Under the pieces are notes generated by a model. The model did not search any database. It had not been told where the DNA came from and saw only the letters and a list, made by a program, of their open reading frames with translations. From Prorocentrum cordatum (lineage: Eukaryota > Sar > Dinophyceae > Prorocentrales > Prorocentraceae), in NCBI GenBank assembly GCA_963575745.1, contig CAUYUJ010019370.1:635703-699702 (forward strand): DNA of 64,000 nucleotides, given 5' to 3'. The position numbers and the translations under genes are program-made. Positions 1 to 9,826 of this stretch are shown here, in pieces (positions within the stretch are counted from its first letter, which is position 1; each line of letters opens with the position of its first letter).

Positions 1-248
1 CGCATCGCGCGCGCCCGCGTCGCGCCCGCATCGCATCCGCGTCCACACCCGCGCCTGCGCCTGGGCCCCTCCTGAAGCCTGGGGAGTCTGGGAGATTCCG
101 CCGCGAAGGGAAGGAATCTCGCAAGAAGCGGCTCTTAGAGAAACTCCTCGCCGTTTCGGGGTCCTGCACCCCCCCCCCACCCCTGTGCACCGCGGCCTGC
201 ACCAAAAATCCCGGGATGAAGCGAAAAAGACCGACAGCATCAAATTGT

Positions 249-389
249 CGGAGGTCCGCGCGGATTTCATGGATCGGCGTTCGGCCCCCCCTGTTGGGCT
301 CGCGGAGCGCGCCAGGGACGGTGCCGCAGGCGCCGCCAGGGGGGGGGGGGCCCAGCGGCGCCGATCCAAGAAATTCGCGCGGACCTCCG
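249..389. mobile_element. Inverted-repeat element IR-D, copy 1
   Basis: The left arm starts CGGAGGTCCGCGCGGATTTC and continues to ATCGGCG near position 276. The right arm (about 358-389) is its near-perfect reverse complement, giving terminal inverted repeats of about 28 bp around a short GC-rich centre. Related copies lie at 9676-9826 and 61018-61166. I see no reading frame inside, so this is a non-autonomous MITE-like or introner-like element. No clear target-site duplication is visible. Confidence 0.7.
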
Positions 390-844
390 GAAGTCTATGT
401 TTTGCTTCGAAGCCCGTCCTGGACGAGCCCCAGGGCCCAGGATCATTTTACACCAGGGCCCGCCCCCCTCATGGGAGGAGCGGGGCCAGCGGCAGAAGCG
501 GGCATCTAGGAAGGCCTTGGGCTGATAGTGGTATACGCTGATGGTCATGCAGAGAATGGTAGAAGTTGCCGAAGAAACAGGCGAGGGAGGAGGAGGACGA
601 GTCCAGATGCGGAGGAATGGTTGGGCAGGTAGGCGAGGAGATAGAGGAATCGAAGAGGTGAAGGACAAGGGGGCGGAGCAGGAACATGAAGGGAGGAGGG
701 GCAGGCCGAAAGTAATCAAAACACATTGGTCCAGAGGGGGCCGAAATGAAGGGAGGAGAGGAGGGGGAGTGGGAGAGAGGAGGAGGGAATAAGGCAAGTT
801 AGGTGCGCCCGCGTGATATTTGACGTCCTATCCCTCCCTTCCAT
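390..844. other. No gene seen
   Basis: Unique sequence followed from about 540 by purine-rich (GGAGGA-like) DNA on the plus strand. Short open frames occur on both strands but are low complexity, and I see no motif or splice context supporting them. Confidence 0.5.
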
Positions 845-1070
845 CCCTTACCATGGCGTAGATATCCTCTCTCTTCGCACAGTCGGATGCCGAGCAGGGC
901 AATGATCGCGAGAGGGTACGCGATGCATGGTAGGGCACGGCTTGGCATGGCGTAGAAAGCGCGGCAGATCGTAGCATGCCATAACGCGGTGTGGCATTGC
1001 GTAATGAAGCATTACACAACGCAGCATTGCTACGTAAAGCATGGCATCGCACAGCGGCGCAGAACACTTT
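845..1070. repeat. Degenerate GCATGGCATCGC-type short repeats
   Basis: Imperfect units such as GCATGGTAGGGCACGGC, GGCATGGCGTAG, GCATTGCGTAATG and GCATGGCATCGCACAGC recur. A similar CATGGCACATCGCAG motif appears near 15968. No coding signal. Confidence 0.5.
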
Positions 1071-1192
1071 TTTTACCCGCGCGAGATGGTCGCCTTGTGG
1101 CTGGGGGGGAAGAGAGCAGCAGCAGCAAGGGGAGAGGGAGGGGGAAAGAGAAGGCAGCAGCAAAAGCAAGCAAGCAAGCAAGTAGCGCGGGC

Positions 1193-2445
1193 GCGGCCAG
1201 GCCGGCGCCTCCGCGCGCCCAGGGCGCGCGCTCCCGCCCCGCAGCCGGGAGCCCCGGCGGCCCCAGGGGGCGCCGCCGCCGCGCGCTGAGCGCCGCTAGG
1301 CCGCGGGCCGCGCGGCCGCGGCGGCAGCCTCCTGCCAGAGCAGCCCTGCGCCCGCGCGCGGCTGCCTCGGCCGCGTCGGGCTCCACGAACGCCCCGACCG
1401 CCGCCAGGAGGCGCTCCCGCACCGCCTGGAAGCTGAGGCCCCGCATGGGGACGCTCAGCAGCGGCGCGAGCTCTCGCGCCGCGGCCCAGCCGCCGGCGGC
1501 CAAGCGGCCGCGGAAGGCTTCGAGGAGCTCCTCGCGGGCCGCCGCAAAGGGCGCGGTCCTCGGAGCCGCTGCGCGCTGGGCGCGCGCCCTTGCCGGCTGG
1601 GCCAGCAGCAGCAGCAGCAGCAGCAAGTGCGCCAGGGTTTCAGGCCGCCTCCGCTGGGGAGGCGCTCGCCGCGCCCGCGCCCCGGCAGCTGGCGCAGAGG
1701 CCGCCAGCTGCACCGCGCCGCCGCTGCCGAGCTGCGCCTCCTGTGGCGCGCTGCGCGCGCCTGGCGGGGCTGCCCGCCGCTGCCTGCGCAAGCGCCGCCC
1801 TGGGCGCGGCAGCCAGCCCTCCGCCCCCCCCGAAGCAGGCGCGGCGTCCTCGCCAGGGCGGCCGCCTCGGGCCGCCTCCCCCTCGGAGGCCCTCGCCAAG
1901 CACGCGCACTCCGCGCCGCGGGCCGCCTCCGTCCCAGAAGCGCTCGCCGCGGCGCGGGCTGCTGTGCCGCCAGGCTCGCCGCGGGCCGCCCGGTGGGCGC
2001 TCGCCGCAGCGCCCGCCTGGTGCGCGTCCTCGGCGGCTGCGCCGCCAGCAGCCGCCGGCACGCTGGGGGCGCGGGCCGCCTCCGCTAGGGAGGCGCTCGC
2101 CGCGCCTGCGCCAGCAGGGGTCGGCGCGGTTGCCAGCTGTGGCGCTCCGCAGCCGCCGCGGGCCGCCTCCTGGGAAGCGCTCGCCGTCGGCTCTCCGCGT
2201 GCAGCCTCTGCCCTCTGGCTGCTGGCAGCGGTCGGCCGCTGCCCGCCCTCGTCCCCCAAGGAGTCGTCTTCGGCGTCCGCCCAGCGAGGCCTCGGCGCTT
2301 GCCCCAGGGCCGCGCGCGCTTGCAGGGGGAACCCCCAGGCGCCGTCGAGCGCGTCGTACGACCTCTCGAGGTCGTGCTCGCTCGCGCGGGGGCTGTGCTC
2401 GCGCGTGCCCAGGTGCCAGTTGTCTGGCTTGGATGGCGCGCCGAG
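1193..2445 (-). CDS. Candidate exon of an alanine-rich protein, unknown function
   Basis: The minus strand is open for over 400 codons. It begins after an AG acceptor near 2446 with GAPSKPDNWHLGTREHSPRA and continues SEHDLERSYDALDGAWGFPL and WADAEDDSLGDEGG. This mixed composition, with W, D, E and Y, is unlike the surrounding low-complexity DNA. Next come roughly 10-residue Ala-rich repeats ending in EAARG. A helical-looking segment follows (AREELLEAFRGRLAAGGW, then LSFQAVRERLLAAVGAFV). A CAG run at 1605-1626 reads as poly-Leu. On the same strand a pyrimidine tract ending CCCCCCCCAG sits near 1103-1112 and would serve as the next acceptor, so the open frame probably ends in an intron. I do not recognise the family. 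Boundaries are approximate. The plus strand is also open but reads as Arg/Pro/Ala low complexity. Confidence 0.45.
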
Positions 2446-3090
2446 CTGCCCCCTAGCGCGCCCCCTGGCGGGGCACTGGCGCTCCGGCCCGCGCTCAGGC
2501 CCCCGCCCGGCTCTGGCCCTGGCGCACCAGGAAGGCGCCGTCCCCGATACCGCAGCAGCATGTCATGACGTGGCACCGGGTTCCTTGGAGGGTCAATGGG
2601 TCGTCTTCAAGAGGCCTGGGCTGGTCTGGAGTCGTGGCTCCATCTCTTGCTCCTTGGGCTCCCCGAAAGCTCCACACAAGGCGGGGCTGATGGAGAGCAC
2701 CCGCTGGCTCTGCTTTCAACATCGCCTTCTCAAAGCAGAAACGGGGCTTCCGCTTGATACTTCTTGAAAGCGACGACGCATCAAAGCAGGGGGGGGCTTT
2801 GCGGCCTAAGAATCAACGAATCGACACCGAATGTGTAATCATTTCCAATGGTTGTTGGGGGATATGTTTTAGATGTTGGGGTTTATTCGGAAGGACCGAA
2901 AACGCTTGCGCTGCAGCGGGAGCACGATTTAGAAGGGACCGGCGCTTCAGCGTGAGCAGCACTATGAGAACAAAACCCAGCGAAAACCCGACTCCCGGGA
3001 ATCCTGTGTGTAAAAAACAGTGCGCGGAGGGGGGCCGGCCATCTTCCGGACGTCATCAGGGGAGAGAGGAGAGTAGTCTTCAGATTGTGT
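2446..3090. other. No gene seen
   Basis: Mixed sequence with a T/G-rich patch near 2840-2890. I could not find an exon or a repeat family here. Confidence 0.4.
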
Positions 3091-3094
3091 ATGA

Positions 3095-3410
3095 GGGAGA
3101 TGAGGGAGGAAGAGAAGGAGGAGGAGGAAGATGAGGAGGAGGGGAGAGAGTGCAATTGTAGAAGAAGATTGATGAGGGAGATGAGGGAGGAGGAGGAGGA
3201 GGAGGAGACGCAAGAGGTGGAGGACAAGAGGGGAGAAGGAGGGAGGGAGGAAGAGGATGGAATTCGGGGGACGAAGAGGGCGGGAGTAAAAGGCTGATGA
3301 GGAGGAGGTACATGAAGACGGGGAGGAGAAGGATGCGTAGGAATACTTGGTGGAGGAGGAGGAGGACGACAAGGAGACGGACGAGCGGCATGAGGAGGCG
3401 ACGGCGCATG
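3095..3410. repeat. GGA/GAG-rich purine tract
   Basis: Long runs of AGGAGGAGGA and GAGATGAGGGAGG on the plus strand, interrupted by short unique stretches. The opposite strand is pyrimidine-rich. Open frames across it are low-complexity artefacts. Confidence 0.8.
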
Positions 3411-3767
3411 AACATTAGGAGGGCGAGGAAGTGGAGGAGAAGCAGCATTAGCACGCAACTGCGCTGAACCGCAATCACGCTGACACTGCAGTGTGTGGAG
3501 CGTGAATATGAGACTTAGCTGGCACAGCTTACTGCTTTCTTGATATGAGCGGTGCCCATGCGAGGGCACATGATCCTTCTATTTCGTGTGGCAGGTCAAA
3601 CTAGTTTGGGTTTCAGTTGTTCGCGCGTGCAGACATACACACGAAGCAGTATTTCGCAACGGAGTTCCCAATGATGTGCAGGAAGCACTCGGAGACATTT
3701 GGCCTCAATATAATGTTGCATTTACCTAGGCTGTCTTTCCTTTCCACATACAGCATGAACAACATAG

Positions 3768-4391
3768 GGGGCTCGTGCATCTTCGGAATATTCCGGCACT
3801 CACAAGTTACTTACCAGAGCGCCGAATAGCGCACTTGAGGCGCAGCTCAAGGGCATGGATAAGGATGTTCGCAGCAAGTTGAAGTCCGAACGTAAGGGAT
3901 TTCAGTTTCCTCTAAAACAGTCCGATGAAGCACCAGGTCCATGCTGGCAGTTTTATTCAAGGCGCCACCAAGACCTCCAGAAACCAGTAGGTCCTAAAAA
4001 CCTGGCTGAGGCCGAGAAGGACTTTGCAAATCATGGCCAGATTGAGGGTCGAAGCAATCTTTGTTCAGGAGAGGTCTCAGGATTGGCGGTCAAGAGTCCT
4101 GCTGCTATAGTCCCTGGAGCATCTGCGAAGACACCTGCAGACAGCGGTGTCTGTGGCCCCTCCAACGATTCCGACCAGGCTTGCCCTTTGCATTTGGAGA
4201 GTGGAGACGTCGTGAATGTGAAGGTTGGAGATTTGTGTCTGAAAGAGCCAGCGCCTGCAAACTTGTATAGCGACATTACGAAACATGGTGACACTTGCGA
4301 GATTCCTAAGACTGAAGTGAGAAAGATGTCTGTCAAGCAGTTGCAAGAGGTTGTCGCCCCGTTGCGGAGCCGTTGCGGCACCAGAGGATGA
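3768..4391 (+). CDS. Candidate exon, hypothetical protein
   Basis: The frame opens after a TAG at 3765 and runs to a TGA at 4389-4391. The first ATG is at 3855, but the frame upstream (ALEAQLKGMDKDVRSKLKSE) is also open and there are AG acceptors near 3805-3819. The composition is protein-like, with many K, D, E and S. Examples are GPCWQFYSRRHQDLQKPVG, NLAEAEKDFANHGQIEGRSN, ESGDVVNVKVGDLCLKE and EVRKMSVKQLQEVVAPLRS. No low-complexity repeat is present in this stretch, which is unusual for this window. I do not recognise a domain. The next exon may be the acidic stretch starting near 4470. It lies about 2.8 kb upstream of the first recognised USP exon on the same strand, so it could belong to that gene or to a separate one. 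Confidence 0.45.
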   Translation, partial: GARASSEYSGTHKLLTRAPNSALEAQLKGMDKDVRSKLKSERKGFQFPLKQSDEAPGPCWQFYSRRHQDLQKPVGPKNLAEAEKDFANHGQIEGRSNLCSGEVSGLAVKSPAAIVPGASAKTPADSGVCGPSNDSDQACPLHLESGDVVNVKVGDLCLKEPAPANLYSDITKHGDTCEIPKTEVRKMSVKQLQEVVAPLRSRCGTRG

Positions 4392-4469
4392 TACAAGTCA
4401 TCACGCTCGAATCCATTAATCTCTCTCGCCAGCCGCCTGCGGCAAGTCCCGCCACCGTGCTAGCCCAGC

Positions 4470-4948
4470 ATTCTGGATGGCGACAGTTCGAGGGGGCATT
4501 GGAGGCCGTCACGCGCGACACCTGGTATCCCCAGGCTTGGGAGAGCCGTGATGAGGATAAGGAGAACGAGGAGACGCAGGAGGAGGTGGAGGGGGAGCAG
4601 GAGGATGGTGATGATGATGATGATGATGATGATGAAGATGATGATGATGATGGTGGTGATGGTGATGGTGCTGCTGATGATGATGGTGATGGTGATGGTG
4701 ACGATGATGACGACTATGATGATGATGATGATGATGATGAACTTGATGATGATGATGATGATGACGATGGTGGTGATGGTGATGATGATGATATTTATGA
4801 TGATGCTGATTATGATTATGATGATGATGACGATGACGATGATGATGATGGTGGTGGTGGTGGTGATGCTGATGATGATGATGGTGATGGTGACGATGAT
4901 GATGACTATGACGATGAACTTGATGATGATGATGATGATGATGATGAA

Positions 4949-5006
<58 letters not shown>

Positions 5007-5101
5007 CTGATGACGATGGTGGTGATGGTGATGATGATGATGATGATACTTATGATGATGCTGATTCTGATTATGATGATGACGACGACGACGACGACGA
5101 C

Positions 5102-5149
<48 letters not shown>

Positions 5150-5470
5150 GGTGATGCTGATGATGATGATGATGGTGATGGTGATGGTGATGGTGATGGT
5201 GATGGTGATGGTGATGGTGATGGTGATGGTGATGGTGAGGAGGAGGAGGAGGAGGAGGAGGAGGAGGAGGAGGAGGAGTCTCCTGCCCCGGTAGGACCAG
5301 CTCCCGTCCTCCGTCCGCTGGAGCCCCATTCACCTGCCCAATGCCCAGACTGGCGTTGCCCACTGGGTGGCTGCCCGAGAGGGGGGCGGCCGGGCTCGGG
5401 TGGCGTGCGGGAGGGATGCCCTTCCGATGCAGCGGGGTCCTGGTCGCCAGCTGCCCGTCCCCAGCTCTGG
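4470..5470 (+). CDS. Candidate exon with very long Asp/Glu tract
   Basis: After an AG at 4468-4469 the plus frame reads HSGWRQFEGALEAVTRDTWY, then PQAWESRDEDKENEETQEEV. It then runs through a polyaspartate tract of over 200 residues encoded by (GAT)n and a polyglutamate tract encoded by GAG, and ends with a Pro-rich tail (SPAPVGPAPVLRPLEPHSPA). The frame stays open because all repeat units are trinucleotides, so openness alone proves nothing. The non-repetitive start is what looks coding. A GT at 5471, directly left of element IR-A, could end the exon. Alternatively this is simply a microsatellite next to an exon. Confidence 0.3.
4604..5278. repeat. Compound (GAT)n/(GGT)n/(GAC)n/(GAG)n microsatellite
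   Basis: About 670 bp of trinucleotide repeat: GATGAT with interspersed GGT, GCT, GAC and GAA, then (GATGGT)n and finally a GAG run. A second long array of this kind is at 57935-58830 and a third at 52420-52655. Confidence 0.95.
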
Positions 5471-5477
5471 TCTCGCC

Positions 5478-5619
5478 GAGCGCGTTCCACTACTCGCAAA
5501 GTGCCTACTCGCAAAAGTCCGAAAGTCACGTGTCTGCTTTGATCTCATTTATCGTAGATCCCCTGCGGGGGATCCAGGCCATTTGCGAGTAGTCACTTTG
5601 CGAGTAGTGGAACGCGCTC
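5478..5619. mobile_element. Inverted-repeat element IR-A, copy 1
   Basis: A 142-bp element with perfect 26-bp terminal inverted repeats. The left end starts GAGCGCGTTCCACTACTCGC and the right end (5594-5619) is its exact reverse complement. Inside each arm the CTACTCGCAAA motif is repeated once more, so each arm is a short direct repeat and the two arms are inverted. The centre holds GATCCCCTGCGGGGGATC, a palindrome. The second copy is at 51546-51688. It encodes nothing. The base pair GT lies just left (5471-5472). Confidence 0.85.
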
Positions 5620-6351
5620 CTCGATGGTCGGAGTGCCACGTCGATTCTTGCCGACTCCGACCGTGCATGGCGTCCTCAGGGGAGGATCTCTGGCGTCCTT
5701 CAGCAGTCCGTGCCGAGGACCGGGCGTCACTGTCTCGGGCGGCGGCGCGCCTGCGGGAGCCGCTGCCGTCGGCTGGGCGTGCACCGGTCCTGTCAGTGGG
5801 GTGGCGTCATCAGGGGAGGCTGGCGAGGCGGAGGCACCGTCTCGAAGACGAGTACAGATCCTCTCCAGCAGCGTGAGGGCAATCCTCCGTCTGGCGACGC
5901 GGTCGAGTTTGGATCATTCCTATGTGAGTGGTCCAGTTTGGATCATGTCTGTTTGGATCATTCGGCGTTGGAGCAGAGAGAAGGGGGGAGTTGTGCAATG
6001 TGCGATGAGGCTGGCAGCAGGCAGCACAGGCAAGCCAGTCATACGACGAAGGCGATGGGACAGAACATGCAACGAGCAGATGAAGGGTATGGCACTAACG
6101 TTTGCCGAATCTTCTCCATAGTGCAAGTCTTTGCAAATGATTCCACCATGAAGGTGTGGCCACACGTCGAGACGGTTCGACCCGTTCTTGTCCCTGGCGC
6201 TGCCAGTGACGAGGGACATGGTCCATGTCACGGACGGCTGTGTTTTTTTCAGCAGGGGGGCCGAGTTACGATACATGAAGGTCGGTCAGGTTTGACGTAA
6301 GGTCGAGGGCACGGTCGGGAAAGAGAGTTTTGGGATGGTGCGATCACGAAC
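5620..6351. other. No recognised gene
   Basis: Unique, fairly even-composition sequence. Frames such as SSGEDLWRPSAVRAEDRASL near 5670-5730 look mildly protein-like, but I could not place splice sites or a family. Confidence 0.35.
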
Positions 6352-6560
6352 TTTGGCTTAGCGTGTCGCGCCGCGGGTTCTGGCCAACCACGCCTCGGCG
6401 CGACACGTTAGCCAGGTCAATTTCCAAGGCGTCAGCGCCCCGAGCCTTGCCCGGCCTCCCAACGCCGCGGAGCCGCGCGACACGCTGTCATCTCGCATGG
6501 CATAGCGTTTCGCCAGGGCCGCCACCGCGACCCGCTGAGCAGAAGTTCCTAACCGAAGAG
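6352..6560. repeat. Dispersed GCGTGTCGC repeat, copy 1
   Basis: Starts near GCTTAGCGTGTCGCGCCGCG and ends with GAGCAGAAGTTCC. It matches 29730-29930 over most of its length and 10868-10955 over its last third. It contains short inverted GTGTCGC/GCGACAC pairs. Possibly a SINE-like or MITE-like element. No conserved reading frame. Confidence 0.6.
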
Positions 6561-7186
6561 CGGGATGCCGCAGGTTCGCGTCGTGCCGACGCGGCGGCGA
6601 CCCCGCCGCTGGCGTTCAGGGTTCATCGCCGAAAGCGGCCCAGGATCAAACGGTATTGAACGATCCGCTGTTTCACAAAGAGCCGGTCGCCCAGGGTTGA
6701 GCGACCTACGCGGTGTTTGGGACCAACGCCGAAGTCGTGACGGCCTGACTCCCTCGTACGTGATCCAGCTGCACTTCTGCGTCGATCTGCCACCGCGCTT
6801 CGCTGTCCATCTGGCAGGCATGCTTGGCTCGGGAATCGAGCAGGTCGTCGAGCAGGGGCCTGTCGGCGCGATGATGCGCCTGCTTGCTTTTTTTGCTCCA
6901 TGGTCCACGAGGGATTGACCTCCTCCCCTCGACGGAATCGCTGGAGGGTCCGCACAAGCTGGGGGAATTGCAACGAATTCGGCCGACGTTTAATGGAAGC
7001 CAACAGGTAAAAGTAAGGTAGACACGCCAAGAGAGATCAATGCTGGTGTCCTCGCCGTTTCTGAGGCAGCCGTTCGCAATTTCCGTTGATAACAACGGCG
7101 TCGCCCTGGGCCCAGCCAGCCAGGCATCAATGCAATTCTTTCTCGCATGAACCAGCCCCACACATTAATAAACGCACCGTCTGCAG
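6561..7186. other. Sequence upstream of the first recognised USP exon
   Basis: Both strands have open frames of about 110-150 codons here, none with a motif I recognise. It ends in the acceptor-like CCGTCTGCAG at 7177-7186. Confidence 0.4.
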
Positions 7187-7264
7187 GACGCCATCCGCAA
7201 GTTCTTGGAGCAAGAGAAGCTCAGTGGCAATGAGCAGTGGCACTGCGAGAAGTGCCGAAAGAAG
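7187..7264 (+). CDS. Ubiquitin-specific protease, exon a (zinc-ribbon CxxC block)
   Basis: Encodes 26 residues including KFLEQEKLSGNEQWHCEKC followed by RKK. This is the USP block L.D.i..F...E.L.g..qW.C..C, in which the CxxC is the first half of the zinc-binding pair inserted in the catalytic fold. The exon follows CTGCAG (acceptor) and ends AAGAAG before GTGCGC (donor at 7265). The two codons before it (CTG CAG, Leu-Gln) also fit the family, so the true start could be slightly upstream. It joins in phase 0 to the exon at 10497. The product would be a cysteine protease that removes ubiquitin from proteins. The Cys box (N.GNTC) must lie in an upstream exon that I could not find in 1-7186. Confidence 0.85.
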
Positions 7265-8235
7265 GTGCGCTTCATTTGAGACGTTGCGTGTGTTTGAATC
7301 GTGTTTTGTCTTGCCAAGTGTGGGTGCGACCGCCTTTGTCCTTCAGCGCATGGTTTCCCGCGCCCGGACCCATTTCCGAGGCAGGAGTTGCAATCCCGTG
7401 ACCACGGTGTTGTGGAACGTTGCGAGCAGATAGGTGAGGCGGAAACTATGAACCCCTTTGGTGGGGAATCGTGGGCGATAATGCTTGCCATATCGTTCTC
7501 AGACGGAATAGTCCGCGCCATCACCACGAAACATATGTTCAGTCGCGTCGGATGGCTGCAAAACTTGCACGTGCGAGCCACATGATTTGCGAACGGGCCC
7601 ACGGAAAGCATACCAACCCCGCTATTGTACTCCCAGACCTCTCCCGTGGTGTGTTCTGACTCGGATTCCCAGGCGAGTCCAGCCGTAGCGACGAGGGACA
7701 CAGGAGGCCACGTCATGCGAGAACGGATGAGGGGGAAGCTGGGGAGGGGTGTCCGCTCGAGACGCTGACATGAGGAGCCGTCAGGGCTGAAGGGAGGGGG
7801 GCCCCCTTGTGGCCGGGGCTTGCCGTGGCCAGAAGAGCCCTCCGTTCCGCACTCGGCGCTCCTTTCACGGCAGCACGAGGGCTGCATCCCAGCCTTCGGG
7901 GCCACCCGTGAGGAGCGCACCGAGCGAGACCCTCGATCCTCCTCGACCCTCGGATCCTCCTCGACCCTCCCCCGATCCTCCCCGATCCTCCTCCACCCTC
8001 GATCCTCCTCGACCGCCCGGGCGAGGCGCCGTGGCCCAGGAGCGCCAGGGGCAAACAGACGAAGAGCGGGCGGGCCGCGCGCGGCGGGAGGGCGGCCCGG
8101 CGGGGCACGCGAGCGGGGTGCCCGCCGCCACGGCAGAGGGCAGGGCTCGGCTCGGGCGGAGGGGCCCGCGCTGTGCGGAAGGAGCCAGGCCCCAGAGCCC
8201 CGGGGGCTCGCCCCCGGGGCCGGCCCGCCCCCTGA
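7265..8235. other. USP intron, first part
   Basis: Intron between the exons at 7187 and 10497 (3.2 kb in total). This part is mostly unique, with a short GATCCTCCTCGACC repeat at 7930-8020. No exon seen. Confidence 0.5.
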
Positions 8236-8662
8236 GGAGCCACGTGCGGACCCTACCCCTACCCCTACAGTGGGCCCTGGAAACGACGGGGCCGTTTTTG
8301 CTACCGGTTCAGTTTTGCCGTTTTTGCTGCCGGTTCCGACGCCGTGCTTTTTTTTTCGGGTTCCGTCGCCGTTCTTTTACGGGTTCCCGCTCCGGTTCCA
8401 ATCCTGGAGCCGTTGTTGTTGCCGTTTCCGGTCGCCGTTTTTTTGCTGTTTCCATTTTCAAGGGGCACCTTTTCGGAAACGGTGAAAACACGGCCCTGCC
8501 GTTTCCGGGGCCCACTGAGCCCCTATACCCCCCACGAGTTCTGAGGGGGAGGGTGGGGTGCACTTCGTTCGGGAGCTCCCGAGCGAAGCGACCCCCCCCC
8601 TCCCCCTCAGAGATCGTGGGGCGTAGGGGCAGGGTTCGCACGTGGCCCCCCGGGCCCCCGCA
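8236..8662. repeat. Nested inverted-repeat structure
   Basis: The outer arms are AGCCACGTGCGGACCCTACC-like sequence at 8239-8272 and its imperfect reverse complement at about 8622-8656. Inside, CAGTGGGCCCTGGAAACG (8269-8286) pairs with a copy near 8499-8516. A third hairpin, CTGAGGGGGAGGG...CCCTCCCCCTCAG, spans 8540-8612 around GGGAGCTCCC. Between them are degenerate GCCGTTTTTGCTGCCGGTTCC units. No reading frame of note. Confidence 0.65.
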
Positions 8663-8847
8663 GGCCGCATCGTCGCATGAAGGGCCCTATGGGGCCGTGG
8701 AGGGCCCGCGGGCGGCGAGCAGCGTGCAGGGCCCGGGGCCTCCGGGACCCGCCTGCCGCCCGCGGCTTCGCCACGCCTCCCACCCTCCGCCTCGCCGAGC
8801 AGCGCGGGCCGCCCGGCCCGTCGGCGGGGAGGGCGGTAAGCAGCCTT

Positions 8848-9041
8848 CGGGGGCGGCAGAGAGGGGGGTGAGGACTAAGGGGGGGGGAGATCACGGCGTG
8901 GGCCCTGATATTTCCCCACACATTTCATGGCGCCTCTTCTTACTTCATTACGCCCCTGGCCCCCCCGCTGGGCCGCGCACATGCCGCTGGTCACGAATTG
9001 CACCCCCCCCTTCTTGGACACCCCCCTCTTGGCCGCTCCCG
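8848..9041. mobile_element. Inverted-repeat element IR-C, copy 1
   Basis: The left end is CGGGGGCGGCAGAGAGGGGG and the right end (about 9010-9041) is the imperfect reverse complement, ending CTTGGCCGCTCCCG. The interior is shared with the copy at 30246-30438, including TTTCATGGCGCCTCTTCTT and GGGCCGCGCACATGCCGC. About 194 bp, non-coding. It sits directly beside a truncated IR-B copy. Confidence 0.75.
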
Positions 9042-9052
9042 AAGCCTCGATG

Positions 9053-9183
9053 TGCCGTCGACCGCCCAAAAGGCGGTGACAATCTCAAGGGATGCGCCCT
9101 CAGAAGCAGAGGGAATTCCTCAGATCGGCATCGAGATGAGGCGATGCTAAGCATAGGGATCGGGATATGCTTCAGGCTGGTAA
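9053..9183 (-). mobile_element. Inverted-repeat element IR-B, truncated copy
   Basis: The right end GGGATATGCTTCAGGCTGGTAA and the interior (CCCAAAAGGCGGTGACAATCT) match the complete copy at 60254-60411. The left terminal repeat is missing, its place being taken by the end of the IR-C element. It is about 131 bp of an element normally 158 bp long. Confidence 0.7.
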
Positions 9184-9675
9184 GATAGGGAGAGGAGGGG
9201 ATACGACACATCTCCCAGCCGCTGGGCGCCTTCTTCGACGCATAGGCGCCTCGGGCCCCGAACGAGCCAGGTACGTGAGATGATTCGCTGACCCCCCGTC
9301 TTTACAAACTCTCTCCCCTCCTCGCGTCCGACCAGTCCTCGGTCCGAGTCAGAGCTCTTCGTACGTGCGCACTTTCTGGCATAATCGTGCGACCTCGGAA
9401 CGCTGGATCGAGGTGCATCTCTTGGCTAGCCAAGACTGGTGCCCCCTTTATTGTACCCCCGACCCGACCCGACAGAGGCCTGCGCTTCCCTGGGGAGGGT
9501 GCAGCTCCGCGCAGACTAGAGCAAGGAAGTGGCACACCATTCAGTGCGTTTGTGTTTGGAGATCTCGCCCTTCCTTGGACTCTGCGAGGCTTCTCGTCGC
9601 CATGCCTGGAAGAAGAAGAAAAAGAAGAAGAATAAGAAAAAGAAGAAGAAGAAGAGAGGCGCAAACAGGAACGTT

Positions 9676-9826
9676 CGGAGGTCCGCGCGGATTTCTCGGG
9701 TCCGCGCTGGGCCCTCCTGGCGGCGCCTCCGGCGCCGCCGCTGGGCGCCGCCACTGGCGCCCTCGGCGCGCCAGGGATGGGGGGGCGCAGCGCCGATCTA
9801 ATTATGAAATCCGCGAGGAGCTCTGA
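9676..9826. mobile_element. Inverted-repeat element IR-D, copy 2
   Basis: The left end CGGAGGTCCGCGCGGATTTC is identical to copy 1. The right arm is diverged (ATTATGAAATCCGCGAGGAG). The centre has GGCGCCTCCGGCGCC, a 15-bp palindrome also present in the copy at 61018. It follows a short AAGAAGAAG run at 9610-9655. Confidence 0.7.

Noticed and set aside
6565-7161. Frames of 117-151 codons on both strands upstream of USP exon a
   Set aside because: Opposite strands look equally plausible, no family motif is present, and I found no Cys box (N.GNTC) in any frame.
8250-8275. CCCTACCCCTACCCCTAC as possible telomere-like repeat
   Set aside because: Only three units, not the TTTAGGG type expected for dinoflagellates, and it forms one arm of an inverted repeat.
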